From: Cyanophora paradoxa | Taxonomy: Eukaryota > Glaucocystophyceae > Cyanophorales > Cyanophoraceae | Assembly: GCA_004431415.1 (NCBI GenBank) | Contig: QPMI01000493.1 | Location: 1 to 64,000, forward strand | Reading direction: 5' to 3' | DNA length: 64,000 bases | Part shown: positions 25,312 through 36,900 of the stretch, piece after piece | Position numbering within the stretch: position 1 is the stretch's first letter | How the letters are laid out: each line of letters opens with the position of its first letter | Notes under the pieces: model-generated | Told to the model about the DNA's origin: nothing | Databases searched by the model: none | The model's input: the letters and a program-made list of their open reading frames with translations, nothing else | Position numbers and translations under genes: made by a program

Positions 25312-26480
25312 CTACACGCCGACGTCGGCCCTAGCAGCACAAGGGCTGCACCAACACTACTCACTAAACTACTGTGTTGGTGGCAATTCTAAATGAGGAC
25401 ACGACGAAAATAAGAGTGCGCAGCGTCTGCCAGGCTGCTCGAGCAGAGAGACTGCTGATCCGAAAATTGACTATCGATATCGGACTGCCATTCGAAGGGC
25501 TTAAATTGGAACTCGGAAGAGGCCACCCGGCCGGGCCGGCCCTGTGACCCGGGGCCACCCGGGCCAGATCACGGCCCAGATGTGCCCTTCGAACTTCGAA
25601 GGGTCGTTTTTCGGTTAATTCGGAACTTCGGAATAACATCACTGGCCCGGGTGGCCCCGGCGGCCGGCCGGCGCCCCAGGCCCCCAGGGCTGCGGAGCCT
25701 GCGGGGCCGGGCCCGCCGGGGAGTCGGGACTAGGGGTGGGCGTAGTGGGGGTCCGACCCCACTCTCAGTGGCGCCAGTGGGAGGGGGGTACCTGTGATCC
25801 TGAAGCAAAAAAATCGACCTAAACTAAGCGAAAAAGCGCCGAGCTTCCAGGCGCTTCGCGCGGCGAATCGCGCCCTCCCTTCCAGCTGCAGGCGCTTCGC
25901 GCCTTCACCGCGGAAATTAAAGTGCAAGCATGACCCTTCTGTAACTAATGAGCCTTGAAGGGTTTTCGACTCCGCCGATGCGAAAACCGCACCGAAAATG
26001 GAGAAGATCGGCTCGAAAAAGCGGAAATCCGCACATCAACCTTGGATCGGGTCGATCTGACGACAAGAGCCTACCCCACCCCGCGATTTTCCGTCGTTTG
26101 TATGCCACTAGCATGTTGTATGTAGTGGCAAAAAGTGCCACTGAGTCAGTCCAGTGGCGGGGTCCCACTGGCCACTGGCGCCACTGTGCCCAGCCCTAGT
26201 CGGGACTCGGGACCGGGGCCCTAGGGCCTTAACTTGCCATGTGGGCAAAAAACGACTCGCAAAGCACATGTACAAAATTAAAGCACGCGCCGTCGCCGCC
26301 GACTCCGAGGCTCGCCGGCCCTTGCCAAAAATTGCACAAAAGCACGTCCGACGGTCGACGTCGCCGGCCCTTCGGGGCCGGCCCCGGGCCGCGGCGGCGC
26401 CGCCGGCGCGGCCTGCCGGGCAGTGCCGGGCACTGCCGGCGCCGCCGGCCCGCCGCGCCGGGCGCCGCCGCCGCTGCGCA
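25312..26480. other. Spacer with GC-rich palindromic blocks
   Basis: No gene is supported. The phosphodiesterase homology stops at about 25312. From 25320 to 25480 the sequence is AT-richer with no family similarity. From 25500 to 25800 and 26340 to 26480 it is made of GGCC/CCGG/GCCGGC words. Around 26130-26190 it holds repeated CCACTGG/CCAGTGG words. Confidence 0.5.
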
Positions 26481-26732
26481 GTACCGTAGACGACTTAATT
26501 ACCGCGCTGACTTAAATACCGCGCTGCCAAATTACCGCGCTCAAAATTTTTATAACGCGGTAATTTGGTAGCGCAGTAATAGTCTTTCGCTTAGATTTGC
26601 TAGCAGTTTTGTATGGGCCGTACCCCAATTTGATGAAAACGCGCTAATTCGGTACCGCGCTAAAGCGCCTACCGGCGCAAAACTTTTAGAACGCGGTAAT
26701 ATGTGGCGCGGTATTTAAGTCGTCTACGGTAC
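26481..26732. mobile_element. MITE-like element with 18-bp terminal inverted repeats
   Basis: The left end GTACCGTAGACGACTTAA (26481-26498) is the exact reverse complement of the right end (26715-26732). A second inner pair, CTTAAATACCGCGC (about 26510-26523) and its complement (26706-26719), also matches. Inside, CCAAATTACCGCG (26527-26539) and CGCGGTAATTTGG (26556-26568) form a perfect hairpin arm. The word TACCGCG or its complement occurs about seven times in 252 bp. TGCGCA lies directly left (26475-26480) and, after one extra A, directly right (26734-26739), so it may be a target-site duplication. The element is AT-rich inside a GC-rich setting and has no coding capacity. A non-autonomous DNA transposon is the best reading; a replication or regulatory hairpin is an alternative. 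Confidence 0.65.
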
Positions 26733-26936
26733 ATGCGCAGTGCGCAGTGCCGCGGCCGGCGGCGCCGGCGCCGTCGGACCGACCGTCGGACTCGGACGGC
26801 CCGGGCGGGCCGGGCGGGCCGGGCGGCCGGGCCCCGCCGGCCGGCCCCGCCGCCCCGCCGCGGCCCCGGCCGTCCGCCGGCGCCGGCGTCCCGGCCGCGT
26901 CCGGCGTCCGACGACGGGACCGACGTCTACGTCCAA

Positions 26937-27971
26937 GCCTTGAAGTCACTGAGCCTTCTCATCGCCGGGGCGATTGCTTGGCCGAGTACCGGGTACGCGC
27001 AGGCAATCGCCGACATGAACCGAGTTCGAGCGGACGCGATGACGGCGATCGCTGTGAAAAAAGGATCTTGCGCGTGCGGAAGTACCCCCTGCGGGAAGCT
27101 TGCGGGGGAGCTCCACGCGCGAGCGAGCGTCGCGCGTAGACCTTCTGAAGCGATCGCGCGCGTCGCGGAGGCCCTCGCAGCGGCCTGGGCCGAGAGCGCC
27201 GGGAGCCCGGGGTACGGCCTCAATGGCAATGAGCACCAGCCAACCTAGGCAAAAGTGCAAGCAGGGGGCCCGCACGGCATTGATACAGCCCTCGCGCATG
27301 TTGAAGACTTGATTTGCGCGCAAGTCCGAGGTCCGCACGCTCCAGCTTCCGATCCCACAGGACCGTTAACGTTGGGGGGTGGGACCGTTGGGGGGATACA
27401 TACTCAGATTGGCATCGGGCACGATGCCGCTCGCAGAGCGCTCGTCTACGCTCCTGCAGCAGCTCTTGAGCCGGCACATCGTCGTCGTCCGCGCCAAGCA
27501 CGCGCAGTTCAGCGCTCAGCCGCCCGCGCAGAGAGGAACGTCGCCGTACGCTCCGGAGCGCGGCCCGGGTCAGCATGTGCTCTTTCTTTCATCTCTTGAG
27601 CAGTCTGGTGCGTCTCGGGCAGCGCCTCGTCCCCTTTGGCTGCGCTCTAAGCCGCGCACCGAGGTCTCTTCGACGAACTGGGCGCAAGGCTCACTGCCTG
27701 GTCGCCGAGTCACCGCAACAACGTCAAGGCCACCGATACGGGTCGTCGGCTTCTTGATCTTCTGCGGAAAGAGCCCTGGAAGCTCGCGGTTTGGCCTACG
27801 TCCGCGTTGCGCACTTCTTTCCAAGGGCTCTGTGCCCGCTTTTCGCTTGCGCAGTTCAACAGCTGGTCACCGGCGACGACGAACGTGCAGAGGGCGGCGG
27901 CTTCGCGGCGGCGGAAGCGGGCGAGCGACCTGGCAGCCGTGCCGGTGGCCACGCAGGCGCAGGCACCGTAG
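26937..27971 (+). CDS. Unrecognised + strand reading frames, partial gene
   Basis: Three open stretches in the same orientation look protein-like but belong to no family I recognise. One at about 26937-27245 contains MNRVRADAMTAIAVKKGSC and a CACGSTPCGK cysteine motif. One at about 27254-27375 contains HGIDTALAHVEDLICAQV. The longest, from 27652 to a TAG at 27969-27971, contains RRLLDLLRKEPWKLAVWPTS and SLAQFNSWSP and ends in a Lys/Arg/Ala-rich tail. It has no start codon, so it would be a terminal exon. Its last codons lie exactly where the arm B homology begins on the other strand, so the gene may have been cut by the rearrangement that placed arm B. Chance open frames in GC-rich DNA remain possible. 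Confidence 0.35.
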
Positions 27972-30900
27972 CAAGCCGAAGCGCCGAGGTCCGAAGACGT
28001 TCCAGCGCTGCACGTGGTGCATTCCGTGGCCCCCGCACCGCTGAATGTGCCGCTCGGGCAGCTGTCGCGGAAAGCTGAATCAGAGCGCGGCCGACGAGCC
28101 AGTCACAGTCGAAGGGCAGGAGTTGGCGCGCACAGTTCGGCATCTTCGTCGAGTAAAAGGCCTTCTCGCGGCGAGTAGCGCCCTGGCGAACAAAACCTGA
28201 GTCAGCCAGCACGCAAGGCAACGCAAGGGCCATTTTCGTCTAACTAGAGCACCGGCAGGCAAGTCGACGCAGAGATCGGCGATAGCGACAGAGCGGTTGA
28301 AGAGTGCAGCCTGGGGAAAAATTAGGCGATCTGAGCCAGCCCTATGCCGCGGCCAATCCCTCACCTCCCAGTTCCACCTGGTTCCTGGTTTGCATCGCGA
28401 GTGCAGCTTAATAACGTACGCCGGCTCGGAAACGACGAAAACCACCTGACCACCGAATCAGTCTTTGATAATTTGCGAAAATGTTGTGTGAACACTGATC
28501 ATAGGCCGCACCCAAGGGAGTTCGGAGAAAGGGATGCTTGGGTCGTTCTCGAACATCCGACCGCTGGAGTAGTCGTCGACAACTGTTGCGTACAATACGT
28601 TCGCCTGAATGACACGTCAGTCGCAATCGATCGAGACAGGGAGATGCCGCGAACCGGGAAGTTTGATACGATCGTGTTCACTTTCACAGTCGCATTGCTG
28701 AATGGTCCACTGGCGTCCACGTTCTCAAGGCGGATGAGCCGCGAGCCCGGGGCTCGCTCAGTAGCCCTCTTCATTCGGCGGCTGTGCACGTATTGCGGGC
28801 GCGTCTCGCGGTCCGACGCGAACGTAAAGACACGCGTATTCGCCTGCGTGTGAACCTCCTGCACAACGCTGCAGCGAAAAGATTCTTAGATGTGACGAGT
28901 CGCGAAGCAAGCAACCGGCGAAACACGCACTACAGGTTGCCGTCCTTGTATACAGCAGTAGCCACCTGCAAGGTTGTGTATTTCAGCTCATCTGCTGACA
29001 GCATGCAAAGCTCAGCGACCGGGCGGCACGCATACCGAAGTCCACTCCTGCCTCGTGCCGCGCCAGTCCGCGGTCTTATAAATTCGAATGCTGCCGTCGA
29101 TGTTGGCTGCCGGGCCGGCCATCCCGCTCTGGAAGGCGTTCGCCTTGCGGACGCGAGTGACGCGGTCGCCGGTGACCCAGAAGCTGTACTTCGAATTGGG
29201 CGGGTCGACCCAGCGGCCCTCGAGATACCCGTGGCCGTATCCAGCGTGGAGCGGGCGCTCGTTTTGAACCTGCTCGCAAGGTCAAAGCATGATTCTCCCC
29301 TCGCAAATTCTTAAGCAAATGAGCACAATCCAGTGGTCTGCGAGCGCGAGCTGCTCGGAGCGGAGGACCCGCGGCGCCGTGTGCGTGAAGACGGCCGTGC
29401 GGTACGTGGACGGAGCAGGGAAAGAGGGGTTGAAGCTCCGCACGCCGACGGGTGCATTCACAAAGCGTGACGGGTCGACTTCCCACGTGAACATGGCAAT
29501 CACGTGTGCGACAGCGCGCGCTCTGCAGATGCCCGACACAAGCAAAACGGGGCATGCCCCAGCGACCGATGCGTTGGGGAAGAACGGAATCCTGAGGCGA
29601 GTTGAATACCGAAGGCGGGCAAGGTGGTTGCGCATATCGTCGAGGCGCACCGAACGATGGCGTGGTACAGAATCGGTCCTCCGTCGGCAATGCGCCCGTC
29701 GGCGTGCACAGCCTGCACAGAGGCCCCACAGGGAACGAGTCGGCAAAGAAGGCGCTGTTCTCTTCCGGCCACCTGACGCAGGCGATCAATCGGATGGCGA
29801 CTGAGTGAGAGCGAGCGGATACAAAAGACGCACGGGACGCTCTTATAGACCGACTCGGCGGAGGTGGTGAAGCCGGCGGGCGCGATTGCCGCCAGGTCGA
29901 ACTTGAGCAGAGCGACGCCCAGCGGCAGCGAGCAGACTTTGAGGAGCGGCACGACAGAGGGTCCGCCGCTGTTCCGGAGCGCGGCAAAGGAAGAGAAGAA
30001 AGCAACCCCGCGCTGCCAGAATTGGAATAACTGAAGCAAAAGTCAGCGCAGAACGACACTGAGCATCGTGCAACAAAGCCTCACCCGCAACTCCTGCAAG
30101 AGGAGCGCGTCGAACGGTGTCAAGTCGGGATACGCCCGCCTGATGTCGCTCGCCGTCTCATTGCCCTCGAACGTTCGGCCGGACGGTTCGGCATCGTAGA
30201 AGTCCAGGCAGTTTGTGGCGCCTGCTCTCAGTCATAAGTAGTGTTCAAATGAACAGGAAATGTAAAACCCGGATTCAAAGGGAGCGCACCGTAGAAGAAG
30301 TGGCTTCCGAAGGCCACTGAAGACGAAGTCTCTGCGCCTGGAGTGGCCCACGCGAAGCCAAAGAGCTCGGGCTGGAGGCGGAAGTGGCGAGAGCGGTGCT
30401 CAGTGATGTTCGCATTGCTTCCCGTCGGCTGAGAATTAAACAAATGAGATTTCTCCGAACATGAACGCTTCGAAATCCATTACGCCTTACCGAAATGGAG
30501 AATAGGTTCATATTCCCAAGCATTCCAGCCCAGTTGTACCTGCATCGAATTAAGATGCAACACTTGAGCAGTGATTGAAAAACGCTGAGCACTCTTCCGT
30601 GGGGCTCGCGGAAGCAAGGCCCGAAACCTTCAGAGGGGCTCAGCGAATGTACGGACAGGCTCGATCGACGCGATCAGCCGTATGAAATGCACGCACCGCT
30701 TCGTAGAAAGTTCGCTCGTAGGCGGCGTAGAAATGGCGGAAGTCGTGAGTCCACGCGGCGGCCGCGCTCATGAAGTCGTAGGGTCTGGCGCCCGAGCACA
30801 GGCCCGCCGGCCAGCTCCGAATGGGCCCGTAGGGGGCCGGCGCGCAGCCGCCGAACGCGTAGGCCGCCCACCGTTGTGCAGCATGCGAATAGCAGCCGAA

Positions 30901-33900
30901 GCCAGCGCAGTCGGAGGGAGGGCGCAAGACGGCCGCGACGGTCGAGCCGACGAGATCGCTTGCGTTCTTGTAGGCTTGAGACGTCCAGGGCCAGTTACTC
31001 TGCTAGCGGATAAGCGACTTGACAACCGGTTATAGCTCCTCTGATGAAATTTATGTCGTGCCTGGAATGCCGTGAGGTTTGCAGGGCGAAGCGGGCATCG
31101 CAGTCCTTGGCCGGCCACTGAGATGCAAGATTACGCGAAATTCGAAATTCCTACCAAAGCGATGTCGTTACCGGAGTCATGGACGAATATGCGAAATCGG
31201 TGGGCTCGGCATCGCCCAGCATCTAATTATAAATCAAGGAAAGGGATTAGAGCTACGACAGCACACAGCCTTAGAGACACTTCAAAGTTCGAGGGCACAC
31301 ATCGGCAAGCCGTTGAACGAAAGAGCAGCGGTTGCTGTCGAGATCGAAGTCGCAGTACGAGAATTCCGACGTGGTGCGCGTGATAAATCCGAGGCGGTGA
31401 GATGCGGGCCTCTGGCCAACGAGGTAGTTCGCAAGCGGAGCAGCGAACACGATTCGAACGCTCTCCTGCGGATCGACGGCGTTCCCTGCAAAAGATCTCA
31501 CAAATTGTACTACTGCAGAGGCACTACGTCACACTCTGGCAGCACTGCGTACCAACGCGAGAAAAGGCGTTGCTCGCGCCCGTATTCCCCGAGGGAAGAA
31601 GCGCATTCTGTGCTGCGATGGAGTTGCCCTGAATGTAAATGCAGTCAGGACTTGTTGGAACTTGCACGACTTGAAGAACTGTTGAGCACCGGGGGAACCG
31701 TGGCGTTGACGGCGGCTGACGGGGGGGACACCCCGCCACTGTGGCCTCGCGCTTTCACGGAGCAGGAAACGACGTACGATCCGCCGTACGAGAGCTCCAC
31801 CGAGACGGACACAGCGGCGCCAGCCGCGTCCGCGTCGGTCACAGAAGCTGACCCCGCGTAGCCTCCCGTCGGGGCGCCCGGCGCGTCGCACGCCGCGTCG
31901 AGAGTGGCGATCCCCACGCCAGCCGTGAAGTTTGCCGTTAGAAGAACCGTCATCGGGCCCGTGGAAATCGCCGACAGGACGAGCGGTGCTGGGAGGACGC
32001 TGAGACACGAGATAAGATTTGCATCTCCAACGATTGTGGCCGCAGGAAGCTCGCCGGACGTCGTGAGCACTGTTCGATTAATCTGAGTGGCTGTGAGACT
32101 TTGGGCAACGATCACACGGCCTGAAGTTTTGCGTATTCGCTTTCGAACCGGACAGTCAGAGAAAATGTACTCGGCGATGAGGGGCGCTGGCCCGGCCAGC
32201 GGTGTGCTCGCGCTAGCGTACGCAAGACGGACTTGGCTCGCGGAGAGCTCCGAGCTGTAGACGCGGAAGGCTGCGCAAATGCACGCGTCACGGACACGAG
32301 CTGGAGCTTTCCCTGGTTGGCAAACGCACCGCCAATGGTTGCGTCCACAACATAAGGATCACCCTGCATAATACTAAACACCACAATCGTTGAATTCGCT
32401 GAAGTCGCCTCACCTGGTTTAAAGAACGCCCAATGTACACCATTGGTCGCGGAATCGACTGCAGCTCTCGGACGGATCGCGTCGAAACCAGCAAACCGTT
32501 CTTGTACGCCTTCGCAGTGGACTGCCCGCCACTGGGGGCGCTGTACGTGACGACGAGGTGCGTCCAGCGCTGGAGCTTTACGGCGGATCGGATGCAAAGA
32601 CGTCAGAAACACATTCGAAAGCTCTGAAGTAACGAATCAATCGGACCGGGACAAACGACGTCCCCATAGCGGCACGAAGTCCCTCTTCGTAGACCGAGCT
32701 CTGCTGGCTATTTTGAAGTAGCAAGTATCCGTCTTTGCCTTGGCACCCGCAGCCCGCGTTGGAGCACGGGCAGTTGAAAAACCACTGCAACATTGCAAGA
32801 ATGTTAGCTGAGCGAATAAAGACGCAAAGCGAATTTGAAAGGCTAGAACTTAGGCGGACCACGGTATTGCTCAAGCCGGTCCCGTACTCCACCCAGCGGC
32901 TTGCGAAAGCCGGCATATCGTTTGGATAGATCCAAGACTGGAAGATAATGAGAGGAGGAATACAAAACACAGGAAACGAATGTAAATCACTTCGATGGAG
33001 AGAGGGTACACGAGAGTTCGGCTCGCGAAGAAGTCGCTCATGTCGAGATACCTCTGGGCCGCGGCCCCTCCCGCTGTGCCGAAGCGCAGCCCTGGAGGCC
33101 GCGTGAATGGAAAGCGAACCGCGTTTGACATCGCGGCTGAAGGAACCTAGGCCGGCGGCCGGAGGGGGGCAGGCCATAGCGATATCGCCGACGAACTTGC
33201 CGGAAAGGCCCCGCCCGCTCGAGTCGGGCACGTCCTTGCCGGGCAGGGTGCCTTCGAGCTGTGCGCGTGCGTACGGAAGCAGAAATAAGCCGACATTGCC
33301 CGCACCCCGTGGAGCTCACCCAAAACCAAGCTCACCGTGCTCCCGCAGCTGTCCAGCTTGTAGTGCAGCACGACGGGAGCAGCCGGCTGCCTGCCCATGA
33401 AGGCCTCCATGACTTGCTCGGCCGTCAGCGCCGCCGAGTGGATTCGGAATCCTGCCAGAGATCTAAGATTTGAATGCGTCGAAAGAACACGAGTAGAAAA
33501 GCGCACCAGAGTAGTAAACGTCAGATGGCGACTGCGCTCCCCAATGGCTACGCCCGATGTACTGAAGGGCCCTGAAAGCTTATGGTGAGGGGCGAACGAG
33601 GATATCGAAAGGGTAGGAAAGAAAAGCGCGCGGATGAAAGTATACAAATTCGAGGAGAACAAAAGTTAAAGCGCACCTTTCCATGTTTGCAATCGAGGCT
33701 CCAGCGGCCCCAGCCTGTCCCGTTTTCATATGCGGCAGAAGGCTGCCGTTGCGGTACGTGCGGAATTCCGCGTTCGTGAATACGAAAGTCAGGTGGTGCC
33801 ACTGATTGTCTTTGGGGATGCTGTAGTCGTCTCGGAAAAACACAGTTTCGTAGTACGGGGGATTGGTTGGTTCTGGGTAAAGGTGGATCACTATGGCCAA

Positions 33901-36900
33901 GCCTGTTGCGCCTGCTTTGCTCTGCGAGCAGCGATCGCGACCTTTAGCTATAGAATGAGCGACAGATAGCAACGAGAAACACACATGGCACTGGGATATG
34001 CCTGTAAATCCTCCAGGCACACACCAGCCAATCGCCTGCAACCGCGTCAGGTTTCGACGACACAACTAAAAGTTACAGATTGAAATCTGGCGTACAATGT
34101 TATGGCAACCCGCGCCGCAGCCAAAATCTGATCATGATGGTTGAAATTAGACTACAGCTAGCGTAATATAGGCAATCGCGACGTGAAGCTTAAGATAGCT
34201 AGACAGAAGACAGCACCGATTATACTTTGCCAGTTGCTTATTGGGGCCTGCCTTGGAATTCGGACCCTGCGCAATCGTCTCGGCGATGTGCCAGAGAACA
34301 ACTCGCGATCGGAATCGCACCATAGGTCGAGAGAAAATGGAGTACCCAGCGCGAATTTGGGAGCCTCAATGTATCTGTGCTTCGAAGAGGGGCTGCCTCC
34401 AATTTCGCTCGTCCCGAAGTATGCACCTTCGCGGGATTCAGGGTCCTCCAAGCCATCATCCGCAGCGGTTAAGGGGGCACCGGCGGCGGGCACGGGGCAC
34501 TGCACAGACGGGCCGAGGTCCCCGTACATCGTTCCCGGCCGTCCTTTGCCCGAGTAGTCCACCGCCTGAAACAATCACGTGAGTGACGGCTCGACGATTG
34601 TCAGGGATGTCGCCAGTGGCGCCCGAGCGCACCTGCCACCGCACGTGTCGAATTTATAGTGCAGCTCGAGAGGGGGCCGGTCCCAGGGCACGTTGCCTTG
34701 CGCCACGTCGGCGACCTGGGCCGCCGAGAGCGCCGCGGAGTACACCCGGAAGTCGGCGAGCTCGACGCCGTACGCGTACGGCCCCGAGCCGGCCGGCCAG
34801 CCGGCGCCGACGTAGTGAGTGGTCCGAGTCCGCTTGGGAACCGTGCCCGTCCCGGGCGTGAAGCTCGAAGCCCGTGCGCTAGGGCGGGGGACGCCGTCGA
34901 GGAACGCGTAGTACGCGTCGACAACCAGAACCAGCGCGACGTGGTGCCAGGAGCCGTCCGCTGGGATGCTGTGCTCCGCGAGGAACAGAGGCACGCGCTG
35001 CTTCAGCTGGGTCCCGTCGTACACCGTGAGCAGAAGGGTCTCGTAGCCCGCCCTCCTGTGAGGCTGCGCACGATATCAGTCTACTTGCATGTGCACATGC
35101 AAGTTTGACCATGGATCGCTTTCAATATTAATATGCAGGCAGGCTAGAGGACTAATAGAACAATCATTAAATGGCGTGTTCGGTGGGTAGAAAACAATGC
35201 GCATGCGAGTTCGCACCTCGCAGTCCACATCGGAAGGGACTGCACCCGGGGACCGCAGAAGCTCAGAATCTTCCGCCGCGCACAGTGTCAGACAACAATC
35301 CCAGCAAATTTAAAGCGCGATCGGGCACATACGATGTTGTCCGATCCAACTCCGCTGCCGAAATCAAAGAGGCGCGAGAGAGTATTTGGGTTTGCCTGGC
35401 TCATGTTGATGCGAAGCCTGTGTGCACGCGAAGCCAGTTAATTGGTGTCATTGCTAAGACGTCCATAAAAACAAAACTTAAACGCGTTAACCAGAACGCA
35501 ATCGTCAACGGCGCGCCCAGCTCAATCGAAGGTGTTATCAGGAAGCGCTCGGTTTGTTCGATCGAGCTGCTTGGCAAGACCTTGGTTCCAAAGACCAACG
35601 CTGAGGCACATGTTAGAAGCGCTGACTTTAAAATTTTGAGCAAGCGCGGATAGCAAATGCTCAAGAGCCCACATGTGGAAGGAAGCTCAGGTTTGAACTG
35701 ACCAGTCCGCCAAAGCAAGTCAATTCAGAAACCGAAGAAAACGTACGGTATGAACATTTAAGCACCGGAAGAACCGTGGCGTTGATGGCAGTGGACGGCA
35801 GGGATACCCCTGTGCGGCCCCGTGCTTTCACGGAGCAGGAGACGACGTACGATTCGCCGCGGAGCTCCAGTGAGACAGACACATCGGCACCAGCCGCGTC
35901 CGCGTCAGTCACGGAAGCTGACCCCACGTAGCCTCCCGTCGGGGCGCCCGGCGCGCCGCAAGCCGCGTTGAGTGTATCGATCCCCACGCCAGCCGTGAAG
36001 TTTGCCGTCAGAAGTACCATCATTGGGCCCGTGGAAATCGCCGACAGGACGAGCGGTGCTGGGAAGCTGATGGGCCCAGGTTTGGGTTTAGCATCCGAAC
36101 ACGGCGCGGTTACGTCTGCATCTCCGACGAGCTTGGCTGCAGGGAGCTCGCCGGTCGTGGTGAGCACATTTCGATTTATCTGAGCGGTGGTGAGACTTAG
36201 CGCATTGTTCATATAGCCTCATTCTTTGCAAATTTGGGATCGAACCGGACAGTCGGAGAACATGTACTCGACGATGAGGGGCGCCGGTCCAGCCAGCGGG
36301 GCGCTCGCGCTAGCGTACGCGAGACGGACTTGGCTTGCGGAGAGCTCCGAGCTGTACACGCGGAAAGCTGCGCAAATGTACTTGTCATGGGTGAAAGGGA
36401 AGTCTGCATATTAAAGTTTTGATTGCAGTAATCACCACCGATCGTAGAGTCTACAACAAATGGATCATTCTGTGTAAAAACGGATTTTGTCAGTTCATTC
36501 AAAATGAAACACGCTGCAAACGGGGTTACGGATGGCCTTTGAGGGCCTACCGGAAATACAGAGCGCCCGATGTAGGCTATTGATCCCTGCATCGAATTCA
36601 AAGCCACTGCGGAGCCCGTAGCGACGAGTAAGCCGTTCTTGTACGCTCGTGCAGTGGAACGCCCGCCGCTCGGTGCGCTGTACGTGACAACGAGGTGTGT
36701 CCAGCGTCGGAGCTGCCCGACCACACATCGTCAAAGGAGCACATTGTAGGTGTATGAGAATCCAGTGGAAGAGGAAATTTTCTCACCGGGATGTATGAAG
36801 TTCCAGTAGCGGCGGAAAAACTCTGTTCGAAGGCAGAATTCTGCATGGTATTGTGTTTCAGGGCATATCCGTCTCGGCCTGGACATCCGCAGTCGTAGTA

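Noticed and set aside
24395-25396. Arg/Gly-rich + strand frame of 333 codons
   Set aside because: It lies antisense to the phosphodiesterase exons, whose motifs are recognisable on the other strand.
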